A stretch of DNA of 64,000 nt, from contig NC_051141.1 in the NCBI RefSeq assembly GCF_014839805.1, positions 19,724,777 through 19,788,776 on the forward strand, given 5' to 3'. The number at the start of each line of letters is the position of its first letter. Position 1 is the first letter of the stretch. Origin of the DNA: Manduca sexta. Its lineage: Eukaryota; Arthropoda; Insecta; Lepidoptera; Sphingidae. This document shows, piece after piece, positions 45,376-57,895 of this stretch. The notes under the pieces are model-generated. The model did not search any database, was not told the DNA's origin, and saw only the letters and a program-made list of their open reading frames with translations. The translations under genes and the position numbers were made by a program.

Positions 45376-45478
45376 ATGTCCGGTCTGTCCCATATAGACA
45401 GCTTAACGACTAAAGCGATTTGTTTCGGAACGCCTGGAGATAAAGTGGAACCGCTGCAGCGCATTATTGATAATGCAG
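45376..45478 (+). CDS. First coding exon of an unidentified gene
   Basis: ATG (after an in-frame TAG 18 bases upstream) opens 34 codons plus one base, MSGLSHIDSLTTKAICFGTP and on to QRIIDNA, ending in a consensus donor (CAG|GTAAGA, phase 1). Codon use is mixed, with a GC-rich second half, unlike the surrounding DNA. It has no signal peptide and no hydrophobic stretch, so the product is probably intracellular. The second exon was not found: an exon-like block at about 46870 would fit the phase but lacks a proper acceptor. The rest of the gene probably lies far downstream. Confidence 0.55.
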
Positions 45479-45480
45479 GT

Positions 45481-46835
45481 AAGACTGCGCGTTTACTGCT
45501 TTTTGTTTGTTTAAAAGCTGTTTTTGTCTGGTTAAAAGGTTAGTTGGTTAATATATTGCTGTTTACAAGATGAAAGGTTATATAAATCGGGATATCCGCG
45601 TTGTTTATTTTATAGGTAAGTAGTAGTACAGTGTCCTTGAATACAGCGTTTCGACTGACAATGAACAGTGCGGCATCTTATAAAGTATTTGGTGAATAAT
45701 TTCACTAAATATTATGCCCTTAAATCTATAAACATTGCTTGCATATTGTTATTGATAGTAGCTGAAGCAGAAGATGAATAGAGAGCATACGTAACCAACT
45801 GATGAATTGGTGGTGTCTTATTAAAATTCCAAACATTATCTTCAGTCTAAGACTGATGCTCCATGCGAGTTAGAGGTTATATAGACAATATAATGTATGC
45901 CCGAGAGTTACTCACTTATGTTGTGGCCAAGCGACTTGCATAATTTAGGACTTTATTTTAAAATATTATTTAAGAGTATAAAACTGAAAATCGAGTTATG
46001 AGATTTTTAATAATTCCCACCAGCAATGCGAGAGGTATTTAAAATCAGAAATATCTGTAGTCTCTTGATAATAAATGTAATTAAATCTCCAAGCTAAGTT
46101 TCGGAACGAGTTATCGCTATAAAAATCGATGATCAAATACTCAATTAACAAATAATGTAAAAAAAACATGAGTATGAACTTAAATAACACAGCCGCTTTG
46201 CTTACATTATAAAATCTAACGAAAATCAATGTTTATTGGTTTCATCGTTATTAGCAGCAGCAATCACTAACTTTAAATGAAACATCCGATTTATTTTAAA
46301 ATTAAACCAGAAGGTAATCTTTTAAGACCCATCCCCGTATTCTGTTAACAACCAAACCTACATAGTTTATCTCCACCAAAGGGAGAGCTGTCCATATATA
46401 ACTTGGTCACACTAAAAGTCATTACGTTGAATGGCGTACGTCGCAGAAAGATATGGTACATTGTTACTGTCCAAGTGAGTCACACGTCGCACGGATTTAA
46501 GACGTGTCACATTTATCGTATCGAAGAATATTCTAGAACAAACTTAAACAAATATCCTTAGGGTAATTGGTTAGGTCTTGTGGGCTATTTTAGTTGAGAA
46601 CCTAAGCTAACCATGATATGATTATGATCTTATAAGTTTAAGATTGTTGAAGATCACTTATTAGTAATTCTTAAAATTCAATTCAGCAATGCCGGATTAT
46701 GAACTAATAATTGATATCAGCAACATAATTATTAGAATGGAGTCAAGGCGTTGGAAGTCGTTCGGAATTGTACTCAATCCAATTGTTTATCCATTAACTA
46801 TTTTATACGGCAAAAGTACTCTACGATTTCACTTT
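45481..46835 (+). other. Probable first intron, nothing supported
   Basis: AT-rich sequence after the donor. No repeat-family match and no exon-like block in this part. Confidence 0.3.
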
Positions 46836-46838
46836 CAT

Positions 46839-46964
46839 GGCTAAAATTCGGTCAAATGAAAACGAAGCCAGTATGTTTTCGATTGGAAACGGGGCAACGT
46901 CCGTCATGTGGGTGGAGCGGGAAGCAAGGGCGGTGTTTCACCTTTGTTTTCAATATAAATGAAT
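46839..46964 (+). pseudogene. GC-rich open block, exon or transposon fragment
   Basis: An open frame of 41 codons from ATG, MAKIRSNENEASMFSIGNG and on to SVMWVEREARAVFHL, ends in TGA. The GC-rich part starts abruptly at about 46862. The minus strand is open over the same bases. A splice after cgaag (46873) would join in phase with the exon at 45376, but no pyrimidine tract precedes it. Undecided. Confidence 0.2.
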
Positions 46965-47419
46965 CGATAGGCAACTTTTATAAGACTGTGTCGAACTCTG
47001 TTATTCATATAGCAGGTCTGGTCCTGTCTCGACATAAGATCGAAATACACCTATTTATATAGGATAATATAGCATGATTGATGAAGGGATATTCAGAATT
47101 AGTTTAGTAGTTCCAGAATCTGAACCCTAGAGATTTAATCGCTTAGTATCTCAACTTATCCCGTTCCATGAAGTCGACGCAATACACTCATTCAAATTAA
47201 TTGCAGTGACCAAAGGAAAACGCGACCAACAAAGGGTTAATTTACATATCATGTTTAAAAAATAATAAAAGATATAAAAAGCTGCGTGCCTAGACGATGC
47301 GTCAATAATAAATATCATTAAGTACGTTTTAAACCTTAACGTGCGCTTCGGTTGGACCAAGGACAGTAGTGAATGTTCATAACAAGTCAGTGGAAGGCAA
47401 TCGGTGGTAATCTATATGT

Positions 47420-47565
47420 TAATACCAGCCCTGTATATTATACTGTCCACTGTTGGGCAAATACTTCATCTACTTTCGAGAGTGCTGCAGGCTGGCAGAC
47501 TCCACATACTCAAAATTCTAATGTAGAATTCTTAGGTATTTAGGTTTAGCACAATGTTTTTTGGT
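47420..47565 (-). repeat. Family A SINE remnant
   Basis: Recognised by ccagccctgtatattatactg, gtccactgttgggca and caaaattctaatgtagaattcttagg; the head is missing. Confidence 0.7.
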
Positions 47566-48103
47566 AAAGGTAATTATATATTACTAGTACCAATAATAAA
47601 CAAACTGCCTAATAGCATTAGACTTGTAACAAGGCCGACTATAATTTTATTGGTTTTGAAAAGATTTACCACCAGCGTGCCGGGAGACGCAGCGTAGGCA
47701 GGCTCTCCACGAGAGTCTCTAAATCGCTATAATGATTTATAAAGCCATTTGTATAACTCCAGTGCCATTTATTTAAGAAATCAGATTATAAATTTGCAAT
47801 ATTTCCAATTGAAGCAAATGATTAATATAAAAACTAGTCTATGTGTTAATCCACGACATGAAGGACCATGTGCCAAATTTCGTCCAAATCCGTTCAATTA
47901 TATCTTTGTTTACTTCTAACAAACACCGTAACCTTTTCACAAACTTTGGCATTTATAACATTAGAGTAAAAAAATAAGTAAAACTAGTAAGATATGATAA
48001 GAGTAATACACAAAAATGCTATGTTATTGTGATTGATATACGATGCCAATACACACGCAGCATTCACCAAAAAAATACCGTATTGTATAAACAGGATATA
48101 ATC
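47566..48103. other. Intergenic stretch with a Helitron-like fragment
   Basis: Positions 47855-47935 (catgtgccaaatttcgtcc, caaatccgttcaattat) resemble the inner part of lepidopteran Helitrons such as the one at 34549, without ends. The rest is unique. Confidence 0.35.
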
Positions 48104-48106
48104 TTA

Positions 48107-48354
48107 CCCCCTTATTCATAAACGTTATGTAATAACAAGTCTGTTTATCAGTGCTGACGGAATGGCAGCCTTCACAGTGCGTAGACATAGGGCCGTTGTG
48201 ATTAGCTAATATTGAGATACAATTTGAATCTAGTTGACTGCCAGATAAAAAAAGCTGAACAAAGAACGAGCTGTCAGATAAACGAATCTAAGAAACAGAC
48301 TTGTTATCACAGCGATGCTCCGTCCTTAAATAAATAACGTTTATAATATGGGGG
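48107..48354. mobile_element. Family M MITE, copy 2, with TTA duplication
   Basis: Ends CCCCC and GGGGG, each outside the ttattcataaacgtta-type inverted repeat. TTA stands immediately before and after (48104-48106 and 48355-48357). This is the pattern of PIF/Harbinger insertions. The left repeat is shortened by an internal deletion. Confidence 0.85.
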
Positions 48355-48359
48355 TTAAT

Positions 48360-48760
48360 GTATTTTATTTAAAATAAAACACGAAAATGTTTTAATACTG
48401 CTCATAAAAGAATCTATCATCTCTGCTTGCTACAAAAAGTACATCAAACCCGCAACGATAAATAAAATTACGAAAACAAAGCCCATGTAAATGTAATAAT
48501 TCGTTTGTAAACTGATGTTAATAGTGGACATCCCAGTGTTACGGTAAAACTCGGTCAATTAACATATTGGACAATTGGGCTATTGTGTTGCAGTCACTGT
48601 GCGGCGTGTTCAACGGTTTTGGTTGTTTTAAAATGTCTATTGTGCGAAGTTTGTGCTTCAACCATGTGTGTACATGTTTGACCAGGATACATAGTGCCTA
48701 CGACTAAAGTGATGTTTGCAATTCGTGCGGTCAGTAACTCACAACATCGTTTTGCAATTT
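48360..48760. other. Intergenic stretch, nothing supported
   Basis: No repeat or exon signal. Confidence 0.3.
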
Positions 48761-48761
48761 T

Positions 48762-49050
48762 TGACGAGAATAGCTTGCCGTTCGCCTGATGGTGCGATAC
48801 GACCGCCTGTAAACAGTAGAAACACTATAGAACACCTTGAATTACAAAGTATTGTTTGATATTCCACTACGCTCGCCATCCTGAGACATGAGACGTTAAG
48901 TCTTAATATGTCCAGTAGTTACACTGGCTACAATGTCCTTCAAACCGGAACACAATAGTAACTACACACTGCTTGGTAGCGGCAGAATAGGCATTGCGGT
49001 GATACATACCCAGGCGGACTCTCACATCTGAGAGACCTACCAACAATAAA
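48762..49050 (+). repeat. Family B interspersed repeat, copy 7
   Basis: Near full-length from cgagaatagcttgccgttcg to gagagacctaccaac. Confidence 0.85.
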
Positions 49051-51480
49051 TTTTTATTATGACACCGAAGGACAGCCAGTTTTTAAAACATGTACCCCAC
49101 TAACTATGGAAAATTAAACTCAAAGAAATAACATGACCTACTTTACTTATATTATAATTTCACGTGGATAAAGCCATCGAATGCTATTTATAATTTCTCT
49201 CATGTACTTAATTCTAAAGTAAATTAAACATATATGAGCAAGCAGCCATATTAGGTACTTTAGTCATCCAACTCATGAGCCGTCAGTCGCGAAATGAGTA
49301 ACAATGACTCACTGATAATCAGTATAAACAATGATTATGTTTGTCAATGTACTCATCTGGTGTGAGCCAATAGTTTAACATCAGATTTTGTAAACGGCTT
49401 TGGTATCGTACAAGCACTTTTCGTATTTCCATGTTACGTCGGACTGAAAAGTATTCTAGATATGTTACATAACAATCCAGGTTTAAAGGATGTGTTGTAT
49501 TATAATGTCTAGTGGATTACATCAATGTGATTCATAGAAACATCGAAGACTGCACACGACTCGCTCACAAAAAATAAATAACGTAGCGTTAAAACAAAAA
49601 AAACTCCACTTCAAGTCAAAACATTCACAATACAATCCAACAAATTGACACAATTTTAACCATTCTGAGAGACAAATCGTGATATTTCAATTATTATGAT
49701 CGTGAAAAAGTATTATTTTCCTTAATTCCGTTAAACCGCAGCGATCAGCCGTCCTTGTCCCGCACGAGCTGTACTTCCCGTTAATATGAGTAATCTTTAA
49801 ATATATATTTGTTTATGGTGAGGGCATGAACTCGCTTTGTTATAATAAATATTTATGTGCAGTTAAACACGCTTTAGGCGAAAGACTGTAATGCGACCTA
49901 ACTACATCTAGTGCTAGGTGGACTAATATAGGAAGGTCTTTCGACGATCAACAGGGTTTTACTGGCCTAACGTGATGACAAAGGACAATACTAAAAGGAA
50001 TTTAAGATTATCCACTACGTATTCAAATGCTGTATTCTGGTAAAGAACATATCCGTTACCTACTGTGGGTATATCAGTGATTTAAGCTTGATGGGCTTTC
50101 CACTCACAGAGATCATTTTATCATCTTAATGAGCCACTGTATCATATATTCACCGCCGCTACTGATTCTAAGATCAGGTCAGTCAGAACAGGTCAGATTG
50201 GTCATCGTTGAAGACACCTATTCCTCCTTTAGAGGACCAAACTGACATGTTGATATCTTGTTAATTTCTATTAAATTCTTAGACATAGCCTAACGTTTAT
50301 TTTATATTGATTCTTTTCATTTTACCATCTATTCCCAGGTCTCACGACTTGTAAAGACTAGACATGTTCGCTTCTAAATTGATAAAACGTTGCATCGTAA
50401 CACTAGCTCCCCAGGGATGGCCTACAAAGTTCTAACAACGTAGAGAGAAGCGTTTGAAACTAAACATAGTTTATGTCTGATGCTACTTTTAGGTATGCAT
50501 ATGTTTTATACATAGAAAACCTACGTTAAATGCCTTATTCCGGCTGTATACCTAAAGTTTTTTTTAGTATTCTGATGTTTATGAGTGGTAGATGTCACAT
50601 TCAATCAAGTCCCATTCTTTATCATTAGCTAAGTTAAAAATATATTGCCTAGTTTCAAACGCTCAATATTCAGCAGCCCGTCTTCTCACAAGATTTCCAA
50701 GGCACTTCAAGCTCTCGCCATAATAGAGTTCCGTAACACATTAGCTGAAAATTAATTGCGTCAACACCTCAGGCGAGTAATTTAGAGGGCGGTGAGCTAA
50801 CTCTAACTTGACCTTAAATAATTTACCAGTAACTAAATAGCATGTAACAATTTCGTAACAGTGTTATGCTCGTGATTGTGATAGACCTATACCGTATTAT
50901 CAAGCTAAATGTCGTGGGTTAAGAACCAACATCATGCTTCTCGATTTTTGGAGAATTTTAGGTTTTGCCTTTTGATGATTATGTCTCTGAGGCTGATTTA
51001 TTTGAAAGTGATCTCGTATTACCTTTTTTATTTGATACAAATTTTCAACACTCTCAATTTACTTATTTCTTGGCAGTGGATGTTTTACCTTTAACATATT
51101 TTGAGTTAGACGGTATTTGTTGTTGGCCTGCAATCTGAGGTTAAGAGTAACAAGTACAGTGTACAATACTCCAGTGCATTGTGATTCAAAGTTCTATATT
51201 CTCATTGTTTATGAAAGTTCGTGACTCGTAAGTCATAACACATATCACCAGTAGTCTGATAATTATTAATTAGTATTACAGTAAAAATCTAAAACTTTTG
51301 GCCGCAGTCTCAAGACCTCAGGCAGTTGAGTGCTAAGCAGTGCATGGTATAAAGTAGTAAATTTGAGTAGTAAATTAGTTGAGTGACTTACTGCTCTCGT
51401 CAATTAGTTGCATAAAAAATACAATGAGGCGCACTAAACCTATTGATATAGTAAATAATGGTAGTTGACTCGTGGCTATG
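49051..51480. other. Long unique stretch, nothing supported
   Basis: AT-rich DNA with scattered short frames only. No family matches were noticed. Confidence 0.3.
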
Positions 51481-51589
51481 ATAGCTAAAAACCATTGGAA
51501 ACCTCGAGAATATAAATAAAATCGCCGTAAAATCCGCAAAATGTTACATTTCCAAATATAATAATGTCAGACAATAAACTATTTAATAC

Positions 51590-51770
51590 TCCGAAGCACA
51601 AACTACAACACAGAGCTGATTGTAGTTGGCTTCCCTTGTCATTACTCGCACTGGTCCCCGCTATCCCACTGCTATTGTTAAGAGGCTTATAGCTTTGTCT
51701 CTTGGTCTTTCGTTCTGTTTGCTTTGTCGTCCATTTGATTACTTTGGGACTTGAATGCAATAGCACAATA
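51590..51770 (-). pseudogene. Hydrophilic exon-like frame, uncertain
   Basis: On the minus strand the frame reads KWTTKQTERKTKRQSYKPL and NNSSGIAGTSASNDKG before turning AT-rich and hydrophobic. The first part has more balanced composition than the flanks. No splice sites frame it convincingly. It may be part of a gene or a transposon. Confidence 0.2.
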
Positions 51771-51779
51771 ATAAATGAT

Positions 51780-52595
51780 TTTGGCTTTTTGAGAATTATA
51801 TAAACGTGTAGTTGAACGCATTAGTTTTAATACCAAAGACATTTAACTATATAGTTAGTTATCAAGGCCAAATTTTTGCTCCAAAAGTTATTATCAATTG
51901 ATAAAACGTCGTTGTCTTATTTGAAATATCCATATCTCAATAAGTCACAGCGTCCTTAGATATGAATACAAAAATATGCAAATTTACAGAAAATATGCTT
52001 ATATTCGCATTAAAAACGTGCAAATGATATGGAGAAAATATAAAGTATTTTACATTTATGTTTTGCTATTTCACGGTACATTGAGTAACCGACATAAGCG
52101 CAAAATGTTTGTTTGACAATCAAAATGTCCGCTCTATATTATAATCTTACAACTTTATGTTTTATATGAATGCTCCGATCACAAAAATTCTTTACACGAA
52201 TCAAGCTATATTATCTCGACCTGTAGTTATTTAACTACGTTTTTAGTATTGCAAGCGTCGAAATAAATCGAAATACCAACCTACCAGTTCATCAATCCAT
52301 TCGCAAGATCAAAGGTTGTCAAATCCAAAGCATTTTCGCCGTAAATTTCAGTGAGTTTCAACTGGCAACATTGACTACATCCACTTCGTTTTTTAACTTT
52401 GCTTTCTGCCTTTGATGGCTTTTGATGCTTCGGCGAACGAATTAACGAACGCTTTTGTCAATTTGGGGCATAGGGGCAGTATTTGAGAGCGGCCCGTTCA
52501 AAGCTAAGTTCTTGTTTAGATCAATATTGTTTAACGGAAATTGGGGCGGCATGATAAATTAATTCAAAGCTATATGGATGGGCTGCTAGTAGTTA
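51780..52595. other. Unique stretch, nothing supported
   Basis: AT-rich, with moderately GC-rich bits near 52350-52520 but no sustained frame. Confidence 0.3.
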
Positions 52596-52599
52596 CTCG

Positions 52600-52740
52600 C
52601 AAGTATACTAGTTGTACAGTGTACACGTCTCTCGTACGTGATCTCTGCTGAGTAGGTTTATTACAATGTATCTTTCTATTGCCAAGCATCATCACGCATA
52701 CACCGTTGTTTTCCGGTTTGAAGTACATTACATTGTATCA
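52600..52740 (-). repeat. Family B remnant
   Basis: Recognised by gtctctcgtacgtgatctctgctgagtagg, tctattgccaagcatc and gttttccggtttgaagtacat. Confidence 0.55.
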
Positions 52741-52741
52741 A

Positions 52742-53330
52742 AAATAAAAGTATAGTGCGATATAAAACAGTATTTTGTTATCAATTGTAGGTGCGTGCGT
52801 ATTACCACGGTAAATACCTAATTGGAAGCTAAATAAACGTTTTGAAATAAAATCATTCTTGAACTGTTATTAATTGACTAGCCCGATCCGTGATACTATC
52901 GACAGAATTTACTTTAAATCACTCGTAACGTTGCAATACATCAATTAACCTAGGTTTTCTCAGCAGAAGTCCTCTTGGCGTATGCCACTATAAATATAAT
53001 ATATTTTAAAAAATAATAAAGAGGATTGCCGTTGTATTAAAATATATCGGAGGTACACTTTTAACAAATGAATGATAGGGTGGCGTTCTAATCGCCTCTT
53101 GGTAAATGACATGACATATAGAGAAGCAACCACCCGAATATTTAATCATGAAGCATTAAATACTGACCCGAGCTCATTACCCTGAGATGTTAGTCTCATA
53201 GTAATTACAATTGACGGGAATAAATATATGAGACGAGGTGAATGCTCGTATCGCGATTCAACTCAAAAAAGATCTCGATTTAACTGACATGCCTATATAA
53301 TATTTATAGAAAGATAATTTACAGTTACCC
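52742..53330. other. Unique stretch, nothing supported
   Basis: AT-rich, no signals. Confidence 0.3.
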
Positions 53331-53334
53331 ATTT

Positions 53335-53590
53335 ATACACACACACACCATCACGCATTAATCCCCGAAGGGGTATGCAGAGGTGCATCCAGGGCACCCA
53401 CTTTTCGCCGAGTGTGTTCCGTCCCAGGATGTGATAGGCCTATCGCCATATCGGGCACAAATTCTAGACTCCGGGCTGATATTGAGCAGAAAAACCCAAA
53501 TATCACTTTGCCCGACCCGGGATTCGAACCCAGGGCCTCAGAGCGCTGCCGTACCGCGCATGCAGTACAAATACGCCACCGCGGCAGCTA
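53335..53590 (-). repeat. Family C tRNA-derived SINE, full copy
   Basis: On the minus strand: A box tggcgtatttgtac, B box gggttcgaatcccggg, then the body with cagcccggagtctagaattt and gtgggtgccctggatgcacc, and a tail in CA/TG repeats. The two overlapping plus frames (129 and 80 codons) are antisense SINE and not genes. Confidence 0.9.
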
Positions 53591-53594
53591 CCCA

Positions 53595-54205
53595 TTTATA
53601 TCATATAAATTTGCCTTTGCGTGTTATATTTCAGCCAATAGTATTTCCATTTAGATTTAAACAAACCCAATCAAAAATATCAATATCGTTTGAACCATTC
53701 TACGGTATTTACATTCAATCATCTTTAGCGCGGTATATTGCCGGATTAGGTGTGCTGCAGTTTCGTGAATAATAATCTTATTTTTTGTACAATAGAGTGG
53801 CGTTTGCCTTGTTGGAGGAATTGTAGTTATATTTTAATAAAATACTGGACTCATATTGGCTTAGTGGACTGTGAGATGTGATATTTCCATTCCCAGATCG
53901 GACTTTTCTGTGAGTTCATTCAGAAATAATTCAGTTGTACGGGATTCGAAATTTTGAAGTTTGTAATGTTTTAATAATAAGTTCATTGTTAGTATTTTGA
54001 CAAACTATTATGTCAGTAATTACGAGAAATATTAGTAACTATTGAACGGTAAATATCGAATCAAGATATTTGTAATCTGTTGGCGCATTTCTTCTTATGG
54101 CTTACAAGGCTAAATAACAATTAACAGCTTTGATATAAAGCCAATGAAGAGCAAGTGCGTTAGCGTCTCTGCATAACTTTTTGGGTGAAACGGAATTTAC
54201 ATTTT
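53595..54205. other. Unique stretch, nothing supported
   Basis: AT-rich, no signals. Confidence 0.3.
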
Positions 54206-54207
54206 TT

Positions 54208-54405
54208 TTATAAGTACACGGTATATTGACTCCACTGCATGAGAGATGACTACCCCTCGACAATCGACACAATTATGCCGGCCTGTTAGAACCGGGATAG
54301 ACTGATCCCGGACGACGACACACTCGTGTGCTACTATGGCGGATTTTAACACCTTGTGTACGGTGGTAGCTATCCAGGCGGATATAAAATATATCCTACC
54401 ACCTA
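54208..54405 (+). repeat. Family F interspersed repeat, copy 7
   Basis: Contains gactccactgcatgag, gacaatcgacacaattatgccgg, gatcccgga and ggcggattttaacaccttgtgtacgg. Confidence 0.8.
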
Positions 54406-55190
54406 CAAAATGTTTAGATACTACGTCTCATTATGCTGTTGTGAATGTCCACATTAATCAAAGTGGAGCATATTGCAGCTCAGGAATAGTTAAATCAGTA
54501 ACACCTTTTTTGACCGTAGTTCTAGGTTACTGTTAATAAATAGGCACTTAGCATTACGAGCGACCTGCTCGTGTATAAATCTTAAATTTGATGTCAACTC
54601 GGGCGTATAACATATATTACATGAGATATTAACATGAATATGATACCTTCCACATGATTTCATATTTTTATCCATTTGTAACTTAGTTTGAATTCTTCGT
54701 AATGTATTCATGGAAATTCTCATATAGGTTTAATGAAAAGATTATTTCGATATTCGCTGAAGGTATATTATATGGGAAATTTGTAGGCGTTACTTGTTAA
54801 TGTTATTTTTAAATACAGTTTTTTTATTGGAATCAAATAGTTGTTTGGAGTAATTGTGTTGGCGTGGTATTTCAACTGAAATAGGAAATGGAATCAAAAA
54901 GCTGTTTGGAGGAATTGTAATTGATATTTTAATTAAAAAAAAATGGCAAATTACAAATACGTAATTATTTTATATTAATAATTAAAAACCATTAAAAAGA
55001 TATATTTATCAGTCAGTTTGCTTGCAAATAAGAATCATCACCAGAAGTAAGAAAATGTGGTGTAGATAAAATTTGCCATATAATTATTACGAGGCGCTCA
55101 TTCCTTTGAAATGGAAGTATCCAAGACAAGACCTTGATTATGTGCTACACTGCAAGTGCGGCCCCAAGTAGATATTATCATCGCATTGTA
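54406..55190. other. Unique stretch, nothing supported
   Basis: AT-rich; two near-identical segments (tagttgtttggag at 54838 and agctgtttggag at 54899, both followed by aattgt) hint at a small local duplication. Confidence 0.3.
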
Positions 55191-55194
55191 TATT

Positions 55195-55362
55195 TTTCTG
55201 TTGAACTGTATTTTGAAATTATTAAGGTGCCTTGCGGTCGGGCAAAGCCTCAGTCCCGTGGCTATTAACGGTGCAGTCTTCAAAACGTCAGGAGTAATAA
55301 AATAACTAAAAACCTCGATAAAGTCCGAAAACTAGTTTTATTATTCGCGTAAACATAAGATA
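55195..55362 (+). repeat. Family E retroposed repeat, copy 5
   Basis: Contains ggtgccttgcggtcgggca, a decayed caaaacgtcaggag and the terminal attattcgcgtaaacataag. Confidence 0.65.
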
Positions 55363-55364
55363 AA

Positions 55365-56050
55365 ATAAAGCCTCACAATTTTCGAGTTATTTTTTTTTTG
55401 CTTTAGTATTAAAGAAGTAAACTAGATACAGTACATATTATTACACTTTATCCAAGAGCATAGATTTGAGTGACCTTTGTATTTCGTCGGCTCATACATG
55501 ATTATATGAAGAAAGAAATAAAAACGATTTATTTTTCATCGATACAGCACTAAAAGTAATTAACATAAAATAAAAAATATTAATAACTTGGAATTAACTG
55601 ATGTTCTCTGGTGCCCAGAGACCGGTAACCGCTCAGCATAATTTTGTGGTGATGATGAGTATCATTTATTTATAATATGATGATGACGAGTATAATTTAC
55701 TCAGAAATTGTGAAACAGACTCTAAATACTTAGAGCTCCACACGTGACTTTAACACATACACAATACCCACATTATCAAACAGTCTGTCGTACATCTACG
55801 GACAATATTAAAAATTCAGCAGAATGTCCCGATTACGCCCCGTATTATCTCATTACGAGCGAGGTTCAAACACGTAACACGTTAACAAGCATTAATTAGA
55901 GGGAACACACGCCGCAGGCTGTTTGACCGCTGCACGTTCGATGTCGAACTATGATCGTACATCACGTTTAATTTCGCACCTGTTTCACAATAATAAGATT
56001 TATTTTGCTTTGTCTGAAAATTGTGAAGTATTGAGGTTGGTACGGCGTTA
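55365..56050. other. Unique stretch, nothing supported
   Basis: AT-rich, no exon-like block; a T-run at 55388. Confidence 0.3.
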
Positions 56051-56054
56051 GTAG

Positions 56055-56162
56055 TTGGTATGCCTTCTATGACATCATGGGACGAAACACAGATAGAGTG
56101 AGAAGGTGTCTTGGTTATGCCTCTGCCTTCCTCTTACGGTATAGAGGCGTTATGTGTGTTTT
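56055..56162 (+). repeat. Family C SINE, 3' fragment
   Basis: Contains atgacatcatgggacgaaacac and aaggtgtcttggttatgcctctgcc, matching the distal part of the 62590 copy. Confidence 0.5.
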
Positions 56163-56522
56163 GTTTAGTAAAGTAGATCTTTGATTCGTTGAATGGTTTT
56201 CATGATTTATGGTGTATTTTCAGTGTTATGTTGGTTGAATTTGTGGTCAAATGTTTACGTTTGATATTATCCCGTCCTCACTCAACCTATATTTGTCGGC
56301 ACGCGTCGGATAATTATCGGTCATTTGTGTGTTTTAATTACTTGTCTATTTATGAAATAGTGTTAGTAAACAGTAGCCTTCATTTCTAGTTAGCTCTTAG
56401 CGAATGCTCAAATATCGACCGTATAAATACATCCAAATGTCACACAATCTTCTAACTCAATTGAGTCTTGTATCATACGCGTACAGTCAAGAACTACAAG
56501 CTCGTGTAATAATTTTGTTGTA

Positions 56523-56785
56523 ATAAATATGCACACAACATCACGCATTTTATCCCCGAAGGGGTATGCAGAGGCGCAACCATGGCACCCACTTTTCGCC
56601 AAGTGTGTTCCGTCCCATGATATGATAGGGGGCGAGCCTATCGCTATATCGGGCACAAATTCCAGACTCCAGGCTGATACTGAGCAGAAAAACCCGAATA
56701 TCACTTTGCCCGACCCGGGATTCGAACCCAGGACCTCAGAGCGCTGCCGTACCGCGCATGCAGTACAACTACGCCACCGAGGCAG
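56523..56785 (-). repeat. Family C tRNA-derived SINE, full copy
   Basis: On the minus strand: tcggtggcgtagttgtactgc (A box) and gggttcgaatcccggg (B box), then the same body as at 53335. The plus and minus frames over it are not genes. Confidence 0.9.
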
Positions 56786-56789
56786 TCTG

Positions 56790-57670
56790 TAATAAATAAA
56801 TATACTTTCACAATAATAAAGAAGCTCCGATCTGAGTGGGAGTGATCGAAGTTATCGCACAATGCGTTTATCGGACCGGAAATTCTTTATAAAAGAATTT
56901 CTTTAGTAAACTACTCAAGCGTTGTAGAAAAACATTTTAAATATTATTAAAGGAGGTAAATAAAATCAGAAGATAGAAATGTGCCCGGTATTTTAATTTT
57001 GACTTCGTAGAATGCACAGCAATATTTATGTGAATGTTTGAAAAAGAAGAAAAAAGAAATATTATTTATTGACTGGTTAGGTGAAGAACACAATTGAGTT
57101 AGATACAATTATTAAGTAGGATGAGTACTTAAAAACGCGGATACACAGAGAATCACCCAATGTGGAATGTATTTCAAGAATAATAGAACTAGATTTCCAT
57201 ATTTCGGAAACCGATATAAATAACACAAAAATGTTATATCCGGCCCAATCAAAGTCCGGCCAAAATTGATTAAAATTATTAAACTGTTCCACACTTAGTG
57301 ACATTCCAAATCTTATATAATAAGTACATGGTAAAAGATCTTTGTACCCTTTTTAACCGACTTAAAAAGGAGGAGGGTATTAATTTGACGTATATTTTTT
57401 TACTCACCGACTCTAAAGTTGGTATATACTGCTATACTTATTATATTAAATTATTTTTTGGTTTCTGAGGGTAGTTTAATTTTTTGTTAAAAATACTTTA
57501 TTTAAGCACTTTGCGCGCATGCAGGAGTGAGATATTCAGCATAATTAAAGTTCATATAGGGAATGAGTGCAGACGAACCTCAATAAAATTTAAATTAAAA
57601 AAAAATGGTTTGCGTACGAATATCGTCCAAAGAGTTCACTAGTTCAAATAAAATAGTCATTTCGTAAAGC
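56790..57670. other. Unique stretch with a repeat-like patch
   Basis: At 57352-57375 aaccgacttaaaaaggaggagg resembles a motif common at the edge of insect transposon copies. No coding block otherwise. Confidence 0.3.
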
Positions 57671-57675
57671 GAATC

Positions 57676-57895
57676 TCAAACCAAACATCGAACTAACCCA
57701 AACGCAAACTTCAGAATATCGGTAAAAGCCATGACATACGTCGGAGTTGGGTGCCCGTTGCCCGCTGGACGGATAGCCGGTTCATTATCCAGCTTCCCGG
57801 ATAGCAAACACGGATTGATTGTTAAGTGGAGTATCCTACTATTGGTTAGTCGATTGTGTTTCTGCGAAGATTTAAAATAATTTAAACACGTTGAA
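57676..57895 (-). pseudogene. Open exon-like block truncated by a family D copy
   Basis: On the minus strand the frame CLLSGKLDNEPAIRP, then GNGHPTPTYVMAFTDIL and FAFGLVRCLV ends in a stop at 57676. It is GC-richer than the flanks and reads like coding sequence. Upstream the frame runs into a family D insertion, so the ATG given by simple frame finding lies in a repeat. It is probably a fragment of a mobile element or a broken gene. Confidence 0.3.

Noticed and set aside
53383..53772. 129-codon plus-strand open frame
   Set aside because: Most of it is the antisense of a family C SINE; the same frame style recurs at 56529-56792 in another copy.
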